A DNA stretch of 64,000 nt from NCBI GenBank assembly GCA_943789365.1, contig CALSTV010000001.1, positions 682,001 through 746,000 of the forward strand. The letters are read 5' to 3'. Source of the stretch: an uncultured Flavobacteriaceae bacterium (GTDB lineage: Bacteria > Bacteroidota > Bacteroidia > Flavobacteriales > Flavobacteriaceae). The translations under genes were made by a program, and so were the position numbers. The notes below the pieces were generated by a model, which was given only the letters and a program-made list of their open reading frames with translations, was not told the DNA's origin and made no database searches. Position 1 is the stretch's first letter. Each line of letters begins with the position of its first letter. Shown piece by piece: positions 40,318 to 50,088 of the stretch.

Positions 40318-41160
40318 TCATTTAGCTCGCAAATATAATGCTATTCTGTCATATTTATCAACGGGAAATTCAGGTATTTTTTTTATTTCTTTTAAGTTTG
40401 CAATTTTCCCTACTGAATCGCGGTAATTAAACAGCATTTTTGTCGTTTTATAATCTAAGTAAACGATCGACAGAACTTCTTTAAAACTAGCAGTATTGAT
40501 GTCTATTTTATGAATTACTGGTAATGTATAGATTTTAAAATTGTTTTTTAAATTATCAGCAGTACGTTTAGACATGCCCCAAACCTCATCCAACTGATTA
40601 TTATAGCTAAACCCTCCAAGTAATTTTCGATAGTTAACAATTCGATTGGCCAATTTTTCCTCTACTCCATGAATTCGTTGAAAGTCTTGTGATGTTGCCA
40701 AATTTACATCCTTTTTAACCAAAACTTTTACTTTGTTCTTTCTTGGCGCTGTATAATACTTCTTCTCAGGAAAAATAAACAATGGGACAAACAGTTTCAT
40801 TAAAGAATCCGACACCTGAGTGACACGTTGAAAATCTGAAGCACTGTTGATCCATTTATTTGCATTTCGATACGCAAACAATCGATCAATTTCAGCCAAT
40901 GACATCCCCAAAAGATAGCCTCTTTCATCCGTGAGATAATTGGGATTGAAACGTTTTTTTCTACTCTTTTCTCGTTTTAACGCGTTCAAAGAATCAACTT
41001 GATTGGTGAATGCAATTAATTCCTTGTCGTGAATAACTACAGTAGAAGGCACTGATATATAATGCAGCAGTGTTTGTAACAAGAGGATTGCTAAAAGAAA
41101 ATAAAAAGCCCCATTTCGTTGTTTTTTGTTCAACTTGAAATGGGGTTTTATAAAAGTCAT
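40318..41160 (-). CDS. Helix-hairpin-helix (ComEA-like) membrane-anchored protein
   Basis: This 280-residue protein has one N-terminal membrane segment (GAFYFLLAILLLQTLLHYI) followed by repeated HhH motifs with ComEA-like patterns (VNLATSQDFQRIHGVEEKLA, IDINTASFKEVLSIVYLDY). HhH domains of this kind bind DNA without sequence preference; in ComEA the domain pulls DNA through the envelope. No other competence gene is nearby, so the role is inferred from the fold only. Confidence 0.82.
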   Translation of the reverse strand: MTFIKPHFKLNKKQRNGAFYFLLAILLLQTLLHYISVPSTVVIHDKELIAFTNQVDSLNALKREKSRKKRFNPNYLTDERGYLLGMSLAEIDRLFAYRNANKWINSASDFQRVTQVSDSLMKLFVPLFIFPEKKYYTAPRKNKVKVLVKKDVNLATSQDFQRIHGVEEKLANRIVNYRKLLGGFSYNNQLDEVWGMSKRTADNLKNNFKIYTLPVIHKIDINTASFKEVLSIVYLDYKTTKMLFNYRDSVGKIANLKEIKKIPEFPVDKYDRIALYLRAK

Positions 41161-41188
41161 CTTGATTATTTATCAGAGAAACACTGTT

Positions 41189-42787
41189 CTATTTTTTGCC
41201 GATTGCTTTAAGGTAACGATTTAACTCACTCTTTACTTTTGGCGTTAAAATTAAGAGTCCTATAATATTCGGAAAAACCATGGCAAATATCATCGCATCT
41301 GAAAATTCAATTACAGAATTCAAACTAGAAGAAGCCCCAACAACCACGAAGAACAAAAACAATCCTTTGTAAGTTAAATCGGCAACTTTTCCTTTTCCGA
41401 ACAAATATTTCCAACCTTGAATTCCATAATATGACCAAGAAAGCATTGTAGAAAAGGCAAACAAAATAACTGCAATGGTCAATAATATTGAAAAATTAGG
41501 AATAACAGAATCAAATGCAAGAGAGGTTAAATCAACACCTCCCAAAGCTTCACCAGAGTCATTAAGAATAACACTACTTCCTTCTAAGTTACCATAAGTA
41601 AACAAATTGCTTTTGATGTTTGTAATTACAATTACCAAAGCAGTCATAGTACATATAACTACTGTATCTACAAAAGGGCCTATAGAGGCTACGATTCCCT
41701 CACTAGCAGGAAATCTTGTTTTAACCGCGGCATGCGCAATTGAAGCAGAACCGACACCAGCTTCATTTGAAAACGCTGCTCTTCTAAACCCTTGAATCAT
41801 CACCCCAATTACACCACCCACTACGGCATTACTTCCAAAGGCTCCCGTCCAAATCTCAACGATTCCTGTAGGAATTGCATCTATATTCAATACCAAAATC
41901 ACTAGAGAAGCACCAACATACATAATTCCCATAAAAGGAACAATCTTTTCAGTTACCAAACCAATTCTTTTGATTCCTCCAATAATTACAGTTCCGACCA
42001 ATACAGCCATTATCATTCCGAACCAAAAACCGTTATCTACACCAAACAAAACTTTCAACTGTGCTGCTGCCTGATTAGACTGAAACATATTCCCGCCACC
42101 AAACGAACCTCCAATTACAAAGATTGCAAATAGTATAGCTAAGACTTTCCCAAGCCCTGCAAATTTGGTTTCTTTCAGACCTTCTTTGAGATAGTACATA
42201 GGACCTCCATAAACTTTTCCGTCCGGACCTACTTCTCTGTATTTAACACCTAAAGTGGCTTCAACCAGTTTTGTAGACATTCCTAAAAATCCGGCGAGTA
42301 TCATCCAAAGTGTTGCTCCCGGACCTCCAATGGCAATTGCCACGGCTACGCCCGCAATATTTCCCAAACCAACCGTAGCAGATAAAGCAGCAGTCAAAGC
42401 TTGAAAATGTGTAACTTCTCCAACAACACCTTCAGTTTGAGGACTTTCGAACACATCACCACCGGGCGTAGGATCGCCGGCTACCGGTTCGACACTATGA
42501 TGATCTATATCGTCATACTTCCCTTTTGCCGCATTAATGGCAACGCCCAATAGACGTACATTGGCAAATTTAAAATACAGTGTAAAAAACAAGGCTCCTA
42601 GCAACAATACCATCAAAACAATAGGCACTTGAATACCTACAATAGGTACAGAATAAAAAACGATACTTCCTATAGTATCAGCAAAGGGTTTAAATCCCGA
42701 TTCAATTTTTTCATCAATGGACATCTCTTGAGCGAAACTTACAATAGGTAAGAAACTGGCAAATATTACTAGAATTTTATTTTTCAT
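41189..42787 (-). CDS. AGCS family sodium/alanine:cation symporter
   Basis: This 532-residue inner-membrane protein has about 10-11 membrane segments. Family patterns include TALSATVGLGNIAGVAVAI (about residue 133), GPGATLWMI, GGPMYYLKEG and RRAAFSNEAGVGSASIAHA. The N-terminal stretch (IVIFASFLPIVSFAQ-like) looks like a signal or first membrane segment. AGCS proteins import alanine or glycine with Na+ or H+. Confidence 0.93.
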   Translation of the reverse strand: MKNKILVIFASFLPIVSFAQEMSIDEKIESGFKPFADTIGSIVFYSVPIVGIQVPIVLMVLLLGALFFTLYFKFANVRLLGVAINAAKGKYDDIDHHSVEPVAGDPTPGGDVFESPQTEGVVGEVTHFQALTAALSATVGLGNIAGVAVAIAIGGPGATLWMILAGFLGMSTKLVEATLGVKYREVGPDGKVYGGPMYYLKEGLKETKFAGLGKVLAILFAIFVIGGSFGGGNMFQSNQAAAQLKVLFGVDNGFWFGMIMAVLVGTVIIGGIKRIGLVTEKIVPFMGIMYVGASLVILVLNIDAIPTGIVEIWTGAFGSNAVVGGVIGVMIQGFRRAAFSNEAGVGSASIAHAAVKTRFPASEGIVASIGPFVDTVVICTMTALVIVITNIKSNLFTYGNLEGSSVILNDSGEALGGVDLTSLAFDSVIPNFSILLTIAVILFAFSTMLSWSYYGIQGWKYLFGKGKVADLTYKGLFLFFVVVGASSSLNSVIEFSDAMIFAMVFPNIIGLLILTPKVKSELNRYLKAIGKK

Positions 42788-42844
42788 AAAAAAAGGTTTG
42801 TTAATAATTTTACAATGATACTAAAAAATAAATAAATGTTAATG

Positions 42845-43834
42845 TCAAAAAAGTTCTTTTAATTTTAATATTTGATCTGGACTGCCCAATAGAATTAAAT
42901 TCGATTTCGCTTTTAGAATCATGTCGGAAGACGGATTGATAATATAATCCCCTTCACCCGTTACAAAACCAATGACACTACACCCAGTTTTACGTCTTAA
43001 GTCCAAATCACGAATGGATTTCAGCAAGTATTCTTTTGGTAAATCTTCCACAGCTATTTCTTCCAAATTAGCAGAGTTTTCGCCATCCAAAGAAATACGA
43101 TTTACAAATTCCACCAAATCTGGGGTTACAACCAAAGATGCCATATGCTCCCCGCCCAACTTGTCGGGCATGATTACATTATCGGCTCCTGCAATTTTTA
43201 ATTTTTTTTGTGTAGACTCGTTGGTAGCCCTACTCACAATAGTCATCTTTTCATTCAATTGACGAGAGGACAACACAACATATAAGTTATCGGCATCTGA
43301 AGGCAGTGCGGTTATTAGGTTCTGAGCATTCTCCACACCTGCTTTCAACAAAGATTCGTCATCGGTAGCATCACCATCGATAAACAAAAATCCTTCTTCT
43401 TCAATTTCTTTTAATAGTTCAGGTGATTTTTCGATCACCACGCAGGACTTTTTGAATTTTTTTAATTTTGACGCCGCCTGTCTTCCGTTTCGACCATATC
43501 CACAGACAATCGTATGCCCTTCTAGTGCATTGATCTTTTTTAAAATTTTGTTTGTTTTTAATGCTTCCATCAGTGTGCTGTTTGACAAATATTCCGAAAC
43601 TACGGTCACCACATAACCATAGATACTAATACTCATTAAAATTAAAAATACGGTAAATAGTTTACCTCCATCTGTTAACGGATGTACTTCACTAAATCCA
43701 ACGGTGGTAATGGTAATAATGGTCATATACAAACCATCTATAAGTGGAAAATCGAATACATATGTATATCCGAATACGCCAACTATAATTGCGCTTAAAA
43801 AGAGAAATACGGCTTTGTAAATTCTAGATGTCAA
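42845..43834 (-). CDS. Potassium channel with RCK/TrkA-N domain
   Basis: This 329-residue protein has two membrane helices flanking a pore loop with selectivity filter TVGFSE (about residue 43), followed by a cytoplasmic TrkA-N domain (HTIVCGYGRNGRQAASKL, Rossmann GxGxxG) and a TrkA-C domain near the end (GCSVIGFVTGEGDYIINPSS). This is the MthK-like two-helix channel layout. The filter TVGF differs from the common TVGYGD, so ion selectivity is less certain. It lies 18 bp after the PspC gene, so the two are probably co-transcribed. Confidence 0.88.
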   Translation of the reverse strand: MTSRIYKAVFLFLSAIIVGVFGYTYVFDFPLIDGLYMTIITITTVGFSEVHPLTDGGKLFTVFLILMSISIYGYVVTVVSEYLSNSTLMEALKTNKILKKINALEGHTIVCGYGRNGRQAASKLKKFKKSCVVIEKSPELLKEIEEEGFLFIDGDATDDESLLKAGVENAQNLITALPSDADNLYVVLSSRQLNEKMTIVSRATNESTQKKLKIAGADNVIMPDKLGGEHMASLVVTPDLVEFVNRISLDGENSANLEEIAVEDLPKEYLLKSIRDLDLRRKTGCSVIGFVTGEGDYIINPSSDMILKAKSNLILLGSPDQILKLKELF

Positions 43835-43852
43835 ATTTTCTTTTTTTAAGTA

Positions 43853-44080
43853 TTACAAATCAAATACAGAAGTTCTCTTTGTGTAAAACAAATCCTTTAC
43901 TTTTAGTAAAAACGCCAAAACTAAATAGATGGCAAAAGACGCTCCTAAGGTCACAAACGAAAGATATATAAAAAGCAAACGTATGTTCTTTACGCCAATT
44001 CCTAAACGCTCAGAAAAACGAGAAGAAACATTAAAACCATGCCGTTCAAAATAATGTCGAATGCTATGTATTACTTTCAT
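43853..44080 (-). CDS. PspC-domain small membrane protein
   Basis: This 75-residue protein has a PspC-like domain (FSERLGIGVKNIRLLFIYLS) and one or two membrane segments (LLFIYLSFVTLGASFAIYL). PspC proteins sense or respond to envelope stress; no PspA or PspB homologue is seen here. It precedes the potassium channel gene by 18 bp. Confidence 0.8.
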   Translation of the reverse strand: MKVIHSIRHYFERHGFNVSSRFSERLGIGVKNIRLLFIYLSFVTLGASFAIYLVLAFLLKVKDLFYTKRTSVFDL

Positions 44081-44287
44081 GTTTCTGTTTTTGAATTTTC
44101 AAGCAATATAGGAAATTAATGGGATTATCTCTTCCTAAAAACACGCTTTTTATCTACAACTCTCTAACCATAATACCATCTGAAACGGTCTAAACATTTT
44201 GGTTTTTTTGATTACAACACAAACCTTTACAAAAACTTTCAGAACACAGCCGAAAAGTATATTTTTGTCATCAAAATACGAGAACTC

Positions 44288-45118
44288 ATGACAAAACAAG
44301 ATCTGATAGCACAAATCAAACTTAAAAAATCATTTTTATGCATAGGTTTGGATGTGGACTTGAATAAAATTCCTGAACATTTATTGGCAACCGAAGATCC
44401 TATTTTTGAGTTCAACAAGCAAATTATAGATGCAACACACCATTTGGCGGTTGCTTACAAACCCAATACCGCTTTTTACGAGTGCTATGGTTTGAAAGGA
44501 TGGCAATCTTTAGAAAAGACCATCAATTACCTCAATAAAAATCATCCCGAAATATTCACCATTGCAGATGCCAAAAGAGGCGATATTGGAAACACGTCTA
44601 CCATGTATGCAAAGGCCTTTTTCGACAATATGAATTTTGATTCTGTTACTGTCGCTCCTTATATGGGAAGTGATTCAGTGGAACCCTTCTTAGCTTTTAA
44701 AGACAAGTTTACCATTATGTTGGCATTGACCTCTAACAAAGGTGGTTTGGATTTTCAAGCGCAACAAGTATCTGAAGATGAAAAACTGTACCAAAATGTA
44801 CTCAAACAATCTTTAACTTGGAACAACAACGAACAACTGATGTATGTGGTTGGCGCAACCAAAGCAGAATATTTCAAAGGCATTCGAGAAATAGTTCCTA
44901 ACCATTTCCTTTTGGTGCCAGGTGTTGGTGCACAAGGTGGAAATCTAAAAGATGTATGTACCTACGGTTTGAACGATGAAGTGGGATTATTAATCAACTC
45001 TTCAAGAGGAATTATTTACGCAAGCAAGAGCCAAGGTTTTGCACAAGTAGCACAAGAAAAAGCGTTGGAACTACAAACTGAAATGGCTGCCATTTTGATT
45101 GAAAAAGGGATATCGTAA
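44288..45118 (+). CDS. pyrF: Orotidine 5'-phosphate decarboxylase
   Basis: This 276-residue type-2 PyrF has the catalytic motif [13 protein letters not shown] (Lys in DxKxxD, about residue 98) and an N-terminal [14 protein letters not shown]. It makes UMP from OMP in pyrimidine synthesis. A possible -7 box TATTTTTG lies at 44260-44267, just before the ATG. Confidence 0.94.
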   Translation: MTKQDLIAQIKLKKSFLCIGLDVDLNKIPEHLLATEDPIFEFNKQIIDATHHLAVAYKPNTAFYECYGLKGWQSLEKTINYLNKNHPEIFTIADAKRGDIGNTSTMYAKAFFDNMNFDSVTVAPYMGSDSVEPFLAFKDKFTIMLALTSNKGGLDFQAQQVSEDEKLYQNVLKQSLTWNNNEQLMYVVGATKAEYFKGIREIVPNHFLLVPGVGAQGGNLKDVCTYGLNDEVGLLINSSRGIIYASKSQGFAQVAQEKALELQTEMAAILIEKGIS

Positions 45119-45280
45119 TTGGTAACTGGTTACTTGTTGTTGGCGATTTGTTTTTTCCTACCTAACTTCACTATTGATAATTCAATACTTCATAGTTTGA
45201 TAACTAACAAATGGTTGTTGTTTTTAAATAAATTATTAACCTTGAAAAAAGGCAACCATATACAGGCATGCTCAATGCTC

Positions 45281-45326
45281 AAACCAGAAACCAGAAACTA
45301 GAAACTAGAAACCAGAAACCAGAAAC
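45281..45326 (+). repeat. Heptamer tandem repeat (AGAAACC/T)
   Basis: About six and a half copies of a 7-bp unit AGAAACC, with AGAAACT variants, lie between the convergent genes pyrF and the ABC-F. It carries no coding potential and is likely a length-variable microsatellite. Confidence 0.8.
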
Positions 45327-45334
45327 AAAATTAT

Positions 45335-46966
45335 CTACAAATTAATCTGTTTCAGTGTTTCAATTTTGTTGCGTTCTAAGAAAGCGTCAATGGTTTCAAA
45401 ATGCTCAATAACACGTTTGTCTTTAAATTCAAAAACTTTTTGTGACAATCCTTGTAAGAAATCTCTATCATGAGATACTAGAATTAAGGTACCATCAAAG
45501 TTCGACAAGGCTTCTTTTAAAACATCTTTTGACTTTATATCAAGGTGATTGGTAGGTTCATCTAAAATCAGCACATTTACGGGTTCTAACAGCAATTTTA
45601 CCATTGCCAATCTGGTTTTTTCTCCACCTGATAGCATGCCTACTTTTTTATCGATAGCATCTCCTGAAAACATAAACCGTCCTAATATGTTTTTTATTTG
45701 TGTGCGAATATCTCCTTCCGCTACTTGATCTACCGTCTGAAAAATAGTTAAATCCGGATCCAATAAAGCTGCTTGGTTTTGTGCAAAATACCCCACTTTG
45801 GCATTGTGTCCTAACTCGCATTTTCCTTCAAAATCAATTTCACCCATAATGGCTTTAATCATGGTAGATTTCCCTTCTCCGTTTCTACCAACAAAGGACA
45901 CTTTTTCTCCCCTTGCAATAGACAGATTGGCATTTTTAAATACGGTAGTATCTCCATAAGATTTCGATAAATCTTCTGCCCGAACTGGATAGTCTCCCGA
46001 TCTTGGTGCCGGAGGAAACTTTAATGCCAATGCAGCATTATCAACTTCATCAACTTCTATTATTTGTAGTTTTTCCAACATACGTTCCCTATCTCTTACC
46101 TGATTGGTTTTTGAGTACGTGCCTTTAAACTTGTCGATAAAATTCTGTGTGTCTGCAATAAACTTCTGTTGTTCTTTATAGGCTTTAAGTTGATGTTCTC
46201 TACGTTCTTCTCTAAGCGTTAAATAATGAGAATAGTTGGCTTTATAGTCATAAATCCTCCCCATGGTTACTTCGATCGTTCGATTGGTAATGGTATCAAT
46301 AAACGCCTTGTCGTGCGAAATAACCACTACCGCTTTGGCTTTGTTTAAGAGAAAATCTTCTAACCAAATAACCGATTCTATATCTACGTGGTTTGTAGGC
46401 TCGTCTAACAGAATAAGATCGGGCTTTTGCAATAGAATTTTCGCCAATTCAATTCGCATACGCCATCCCCCACTAAATTCACTCGTTTGTCGGGTAAAAT
46501 CGGCCCTTTTAAAACCCAAACCAGCCAAAGCTTTTTCAACCTCTGCGTCGTAATTAACATCTTCTAAAGCGTAATATTTTTCACCTAAATCAGAAACCTT
46601 TTCAATAATTTTCATATAGGTTTCGGATTCGTAATCGGTTCTGGTTTCCAATTCTTTGTTCAAACGCTCCATCTCGTCGCGCATTTCAAACACATGGGAA
46701 AAGGCTTTTTCTGCTTCTTCAAAAACAGTACAATTATCTTCCGTTAGCAAATGCTGTGGCAAGTAAGCAATGACAGCTTCTTTAGGACAACGTACATGAC
46801 CACGTGTTCCTTTTTGCACACCAGCAATGATTTTCATCAATGTAGATTTCCCTGCACCATTCTTACCCATTAAGGCGATTTTGTCATTTTCATTCACAAC
46901 AAAGGAAACATCACTAAACAAGGTTTCGCCACTAAACTCTACTGCTATTGCATCTACAGAAATCAT
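45335..46966 (-). CDS. ABC-F family ATPase (second paralogue)
   Basis: This 543-residue protein has tandem ATP-binding cassettes and no membrane segments: Walker A GKNGAGKS and GRNGEGKS, signature FSGGWRMR and LSGGEKTR, Walker B LILLDEPTNHVD and [11 protein letters not shown]. The linker (about 240-310) is long and charged. It is more like the Uup/YheS branch than the YbiT-like protein at 25467-27086. Its expected role is on the ribosome. Confidence 0.88.
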   Translation of the reverse strand: MISVDAIAVEFSGETLFSDVSFVVNENDKIALMGKNGAGKSTLMKIIAGVQKGTRGHVRCPKEAVIAYLPQHLLTEDNCTVFEEAEKAFSHVFEMRDEMERLNKELETRTDYESETYMKIIEKVSDLGEKYYALEDVNYDAEVEKALAGLGFKRADFTRQTSEFSGGWRMRIELAKILLQKPDLILLDEPTNHVDIESVIWLEDFLLNKAKAVVVISHDKAFIDTITNRTIEVTMGRIYDYKANYSHYLTLREERREHQLKAYKEQQKFIADTQNFIDKFKGTYSKTNQVRDRERMLEKLQIIEVDEVDNAALALKFPPAPRSGDYPVRAEDLSKSYGDTTVFKNANLSIARGEKVSFVGRNGEGKSTMIKAIMGEIDFEGKCELGHNAKVGYFAQNQAALLDPDLTIFQTVDQVAEGDIRTQIKNILGRFMFSGDAIDKKVGMLSGGEKTRLAMVKLLLEPVNVLILDEPTNHLDIKSKDVLKEALSNFDGTLILVSHDRDFLQGLSQKVFEFKDKRVIEHFETIDAFLERNKIETLKQINL

Positions 46967-47169
46967 ACATGTCTTTTTAGAATCGCGAATGTACTAAAAA
47001 AACACTGTAAATACAGCCGTTTTTTAGTCCATACACTCACCTATCACAAAACAATTTGCTTTCGATGTATTTCCTTCACTAACTACTGCCGTATATTTGC
47101 AACATCTTAAGCATTTCCAGGACGCAGTTTTGGGATGTACGGTAGGGAGATTTCAATAAAACGCAACTC

Positions 47170-48085
47170 ATGGCACACACGAACAAAGCATTAAAATCGA
47201 ATTTACATCCTAGAAATAAGCATCGTGAACGCTATGACTTTAAACAGCTCATTGCAACAGTTCCGGCTTTAAAGCCATTTGTGCTTCAAAATCCTTATGG
47301 AGATTATACCATCGATTATTTCAATCCGAATGCGGTAAAAGCCTTGAACAAAGCTTTGTTGTTCCATGATTACGGATTGCAGGCATGGAAAATCCCTAAG
47401 GGTTTTTTATGTGCTCCGGTTCCAGGTCGTGTTGATTATATTCATTATATCGCCGATCTGCTTGGCGAAGCTCAGGAAGGAACAATTCCAACGGGTGCAA
47501 CCGTAAAATGCATCGATATTGGTGTGGGTGCCAACTGTATTTACCCAATTCTAGGAAATTCCTGTTACGGTTGGTCGTTTGTAGGTGTTGATATTGAGCA
47601 GACTTCTTTGGATGCGGCTAAGCAAATCCTAGCATCGAATCCGCTACTTCAAAAACATATTGAACTGCGTTTGCAGTCGAACCCAAAGGATGTATTTAGA
47701 GGTGCCATTCTGCCCGGTGAAAAATTTCAGTTGAGTCTGTGCAACCCTCCGTTTCATGCATCGGCCGCTGCAGCGGCTCGCGGCTACGAAACGGAAACTT
47801 AAAAACTTAAAATCAAAAGGTGCCGATCAATTGAATTTCGGTGGCCAGCACAATGAATTGTGGTGTGAAGGCGGTGAAATTGCCTTCCTTAAAAACATGA
47901 TACGCCAAAGCAAACACCATGCAAAGAATGTCGTTTGGTTTACCTCATTGGTGTCTAAAAAAGAAAATGTACGTCCTTTAAAAGTCTTGCTGAAAAAATT
48001 AGATGCCAAAGCAATCAAAGTTATGCCAATGGGCCAAGGCACTAAAGTGAGTAGAATTATAGCCTGGACCTTTCAAACGAATTAA
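47170..48085 (+). pseudogene. rlmF: 23S rRNA (adenine-1618-N6)-methyltransferase RlmF, frameshifted
   Basis: The first frame (47170-47802) carries the RlmF N-terminal region (LHPRNKHRERYDF), a SAM site (CIDIGVGANCIYPI) and the catalytic CNPPFHAS. It then runs into a stop after RGYETET. The second frame (to 48085) supplies TKRKLKNLKSKG, NFGGQHNELWCEGGE and WFTSLVSKKEN. Deleting one base near 47785 (GGCTACG to GGCACG) joins HASAAAAARG to TKRKL as in the family. The site is not a homopolymer. It may be a sequencing error or a true loss of this non-essential modification enzyme. Confidence 0.85.
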
Positions 48086-48089
48086 AACA

Positions 48090-48248
48090 CTATGTAAAGG
48101 AGTCTGTCTTTTTATCGTAATTATAAGGACAATGTTTGCAACCGCTTTTACAACAATAGCCTCTTCTTAAATGGTATTGTTCCGTAAACACGCGATATCC
48201 TTGTTCGTTCCAATAAAAATCGCCTTCTTCTAATTCTAATACCTGCAT
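48090..48248 (-). CDS. DUF5522-like small cysteine-rich protein
   Basis: This 52-residue minus-strand ORF from the ATG at 48248 (MQVLELEEGDFYWNEQGY) ends 5 bp from the rlmF stop. It has the pattern RRGYCCKSGCKHCPYNYD, with four cysteines and a histidine placed to bind a metal. This matches a small, widely conserved family of unknown function (DUF5522) as I remember it. Confidence 0.72.
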   Translation of the reverse strand: MQVLELEEGDFYWNEQGYRVFTEQYHLRRGYCCKSGCKHCPYNYDKKTDSFT

Positions 48249-48387
48249 ACTATGCTTGTTTTTGGTGCTACAAAAGTAAGGGTTCTTTTACGAAGCTATG
48301 AATTTTGTAAAAAAAATCTTTTTTTTTGCGTCTTTTTTGACTTTGTGGCGTCTTATGAGTAACTTTAACTATTAAATCATAGAAATT

Positions 48388-48489
48388 ATGAAAAATACAA
48401 ACTGCACATGCAACTGCGATGGTTGCAGAAACGGCCAATGTAGCAACTGTACTTGTGAATCTTGTACTTGCACAAATTGTACTTGTTAA
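48388..48489 (+). CDS. Metallothionein-like cysteine-rich peptide
   Basis: This 33-residue peptide has 11 cysteines, in repeated CxC and CxxC patterns (NCTCNCDGC, CSNCTCESCTC). It starts at an ATG 139 bp from the divergent DUF5522 gene and ends 59 bp before the sigZ-like gene on the same strand. The composition is that of a soft-metal (Cu, Zn, Cd) binding peptide. No homologue family is claimed. Confidence 0.6.
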   Translation: MKNTNCTCNCDGCRNGQCSNCTCESCTCTNCTC

Positions 48490-48548
48490 TTTAACTTTCT
48501 TACGCTGCAGTGCTTTGCGTTGCGGCGTAGGAATTATTTTTCTACCCT

Positions 48549-49095
48549 ATGGATACGGAAAAAATTTGGTCTGAATTTTCTACGGCCCTTAAAAAATTCA
48601 TCTTTAGCAAGGTTAAAAACGAAGCTGCGACCGAGGATATTCTTGCAAGACGTATTTGTAAAAATACACTTAAAGAAAGACAATTTAAAAGAAGAAGATC
48701 GCTTAAAGTCATGGCTATTCAGTATTGCCAACAATGCCACACTCGATTATTTCAGAAAAAACAAAACAGCCCCAGATCGCAATGAAGCTACTTCAAACGA
48801 GGGAGCAGCCGAACCGACTTCAACACATGATGCCGGCAGTTGCTTATTGCCTTTAATTCTTCGTCTGCCTAAAAAATACAAGGAGGCCTTATTGCTCACC
48901 GAGATAAAAGGGATAAAACAAGCCCAAGCCGCCGAACAATTAAAAATATCTTTAACCGCCGCAAAATCCAGAATTCAACGAGGGCGCGAATTGCTAAAAC
49001 AAGGCTTTATGGATTGCTGTAATTATACACTGGACGAAAACGGCCATCTAAAAGGCGAACACCAGGAAAAAGAAGATTGTAAGGTGTGCCGGTAA
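48549..49095 (+). pseudogene. SigZ-like ECF RNA polymerase sigma factor, frameshifted
   Basis: The true N-terminus MDTEKIWSEFSTALKKFIFS and KVKNEAATEDIL lie in one frame from 48549. The rest (QDVFVKIHL, WLFSIANNATLDYFR, the sigma-4 region ALLLTEIKGIKQAQAAEQL) lies in the frame one base later, ending at 49095. Removing one base near 48645 joins EDIL to QDVF, the usual region-2 sequence. The tail has clustered cysteines (FMDCCNYTL, EDCKVC), as in SigZ-type ECF factors. It lies 59 bp after the cysteine-rich peptide gene. Confidence 0.8.
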
Positions 49096-49158
49096 AGGCA
49101 TTGTATCTTAACAACCGACATCCATAGTATTCAACATTTTATATCTTGCACTTCAAAC

Positions 49159-50055
49159 TTATCTATTCCACCGCATTCCAACGGCAAAGTTTAGCCTAGA
49201 TGCGTCTTCTCTTCCATCCTCTCCCGTCAACTTATATGTATTTCCATTATCTGTAACTGTAACTTCGTGGAAAACAGCGTCTGTATAAGAAAGTGAAAAG
49301 CCTAGCGACCATTGTTCTGAAAGTCCTATGTCATAACCCACCTCAAAATGCAGCCCTAAGTCCTCCCCTGTTACATCAATGGATCGAGTTCCCATCTGAG
49401 TTGGTTCATTTAAATAGGTATATCCCAAAGCAATCTCAGAATTCCAACTATTTTTCCCGTTAAAACTAAGCAGTCGAGTTGCCAAAGAAGGACCTATAAA
49501 ATGAATCTTAACATCCGTTTTTATGCCATGTTGCGTCGAACCATCCTCAAAGATAAAATGGATATTATTCTCCGCTTCTGAACTGTAAAATCCATTGTAC
49601 TTTATTCCCAATCCTACAAAATCATTAAAGAAATAATGACCACTTACATCCCAATGCACACCCTTCTTAAGTGCGTTGACATGATTCTCGAGCACAGGCG
49701 GTAAATTATCAGCATTTGGTGCCGTGATGAAGCCGGGACCTCCACTCAGTGCTACTCTAATTTTCGATCCCTGGCGAGTTTTATTCGAAGCTCCGGAATA
49801 CGCTTTTGGAACTTCAACCGTTAAAAAGTAATGTTTGTCATAATACGCTACTTCAGAAAGTGGCAATAATGTTTTTCTTACTTCACCATCTTTGAGAAAG
49901 TAAAAGTGCAACATTTCATTCTTTTCTTTTATGATTTGTGCATTTATAGAATCATTTTTCGCCGTAACAACCAAATCCTGAGAAAGTATGGGTAGCACGT
50001 TGGTGAACATGAATACACAGACTAGTCTTAAGAAATAACTTTTTAAATTTTTCAT
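49159..50055 (-). CDS. Predicted outer-membrane beta-barrel protein
   Basis: This 298-residue protein has a signal peptide (LVCVFMFTNVLPILSQ), a short N-terminal periplasmic stretch (VVTAKNDSINAQIIKEKN) and then alternating strands ending in an aromatic-rich segment (LNFAVGMRWNR). The middle has YFFNDFVGLGIKYNGF and GPSLATRLLSF, typical of porin-fold outer-membrane proteins. It follows a lipoprotein-like gene on the same strand by 33 bp. Function unknown. Confidence 0.72.
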   Translation of the reverse strand: MKNLKSYFLRLVCVFMFTNVLPILSQDLVVTAKNDSINAQIIKEKNEMLHFYFLKDGEVRKTLLPLSEVAYYDKHYFLTVEVPKAYSGASNKTRQGSKIRVALSGGPGFITAPNADNLPPVLENHVNALKKGVHWDVSGHYFFNDFVGLGIKYNGFYSSEAENNIHFIFEDGSTQHGIKTDVKIHFIGPSLATRLLSFNGKNSWNSEIALGYTYLNEPTQMGTRSIDVTGEDLGLHFEVGYDIGLSEQWSLGFSLSYTDAVFHEVTVTDNGNTYKLTGEDGREDASRLNFAVGMRWNR

Positions 50056-50088
50056 TTTTTTTGTTTATAGAATTAAATGTATAGCTAC

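Noticed and set aside
45119-45301. 60-residue ORF after pyrF
   Set aside because: It begins at a non-ATG codon right after the pyrF stop and runs into the heptamer repeat; no coding features.
45281-45326. CRISPR-like repeat
   Set aside because: The 7-bp units are contiguous, with no spacers and no cas genes nearby. No CRISPR array was seen in the window.
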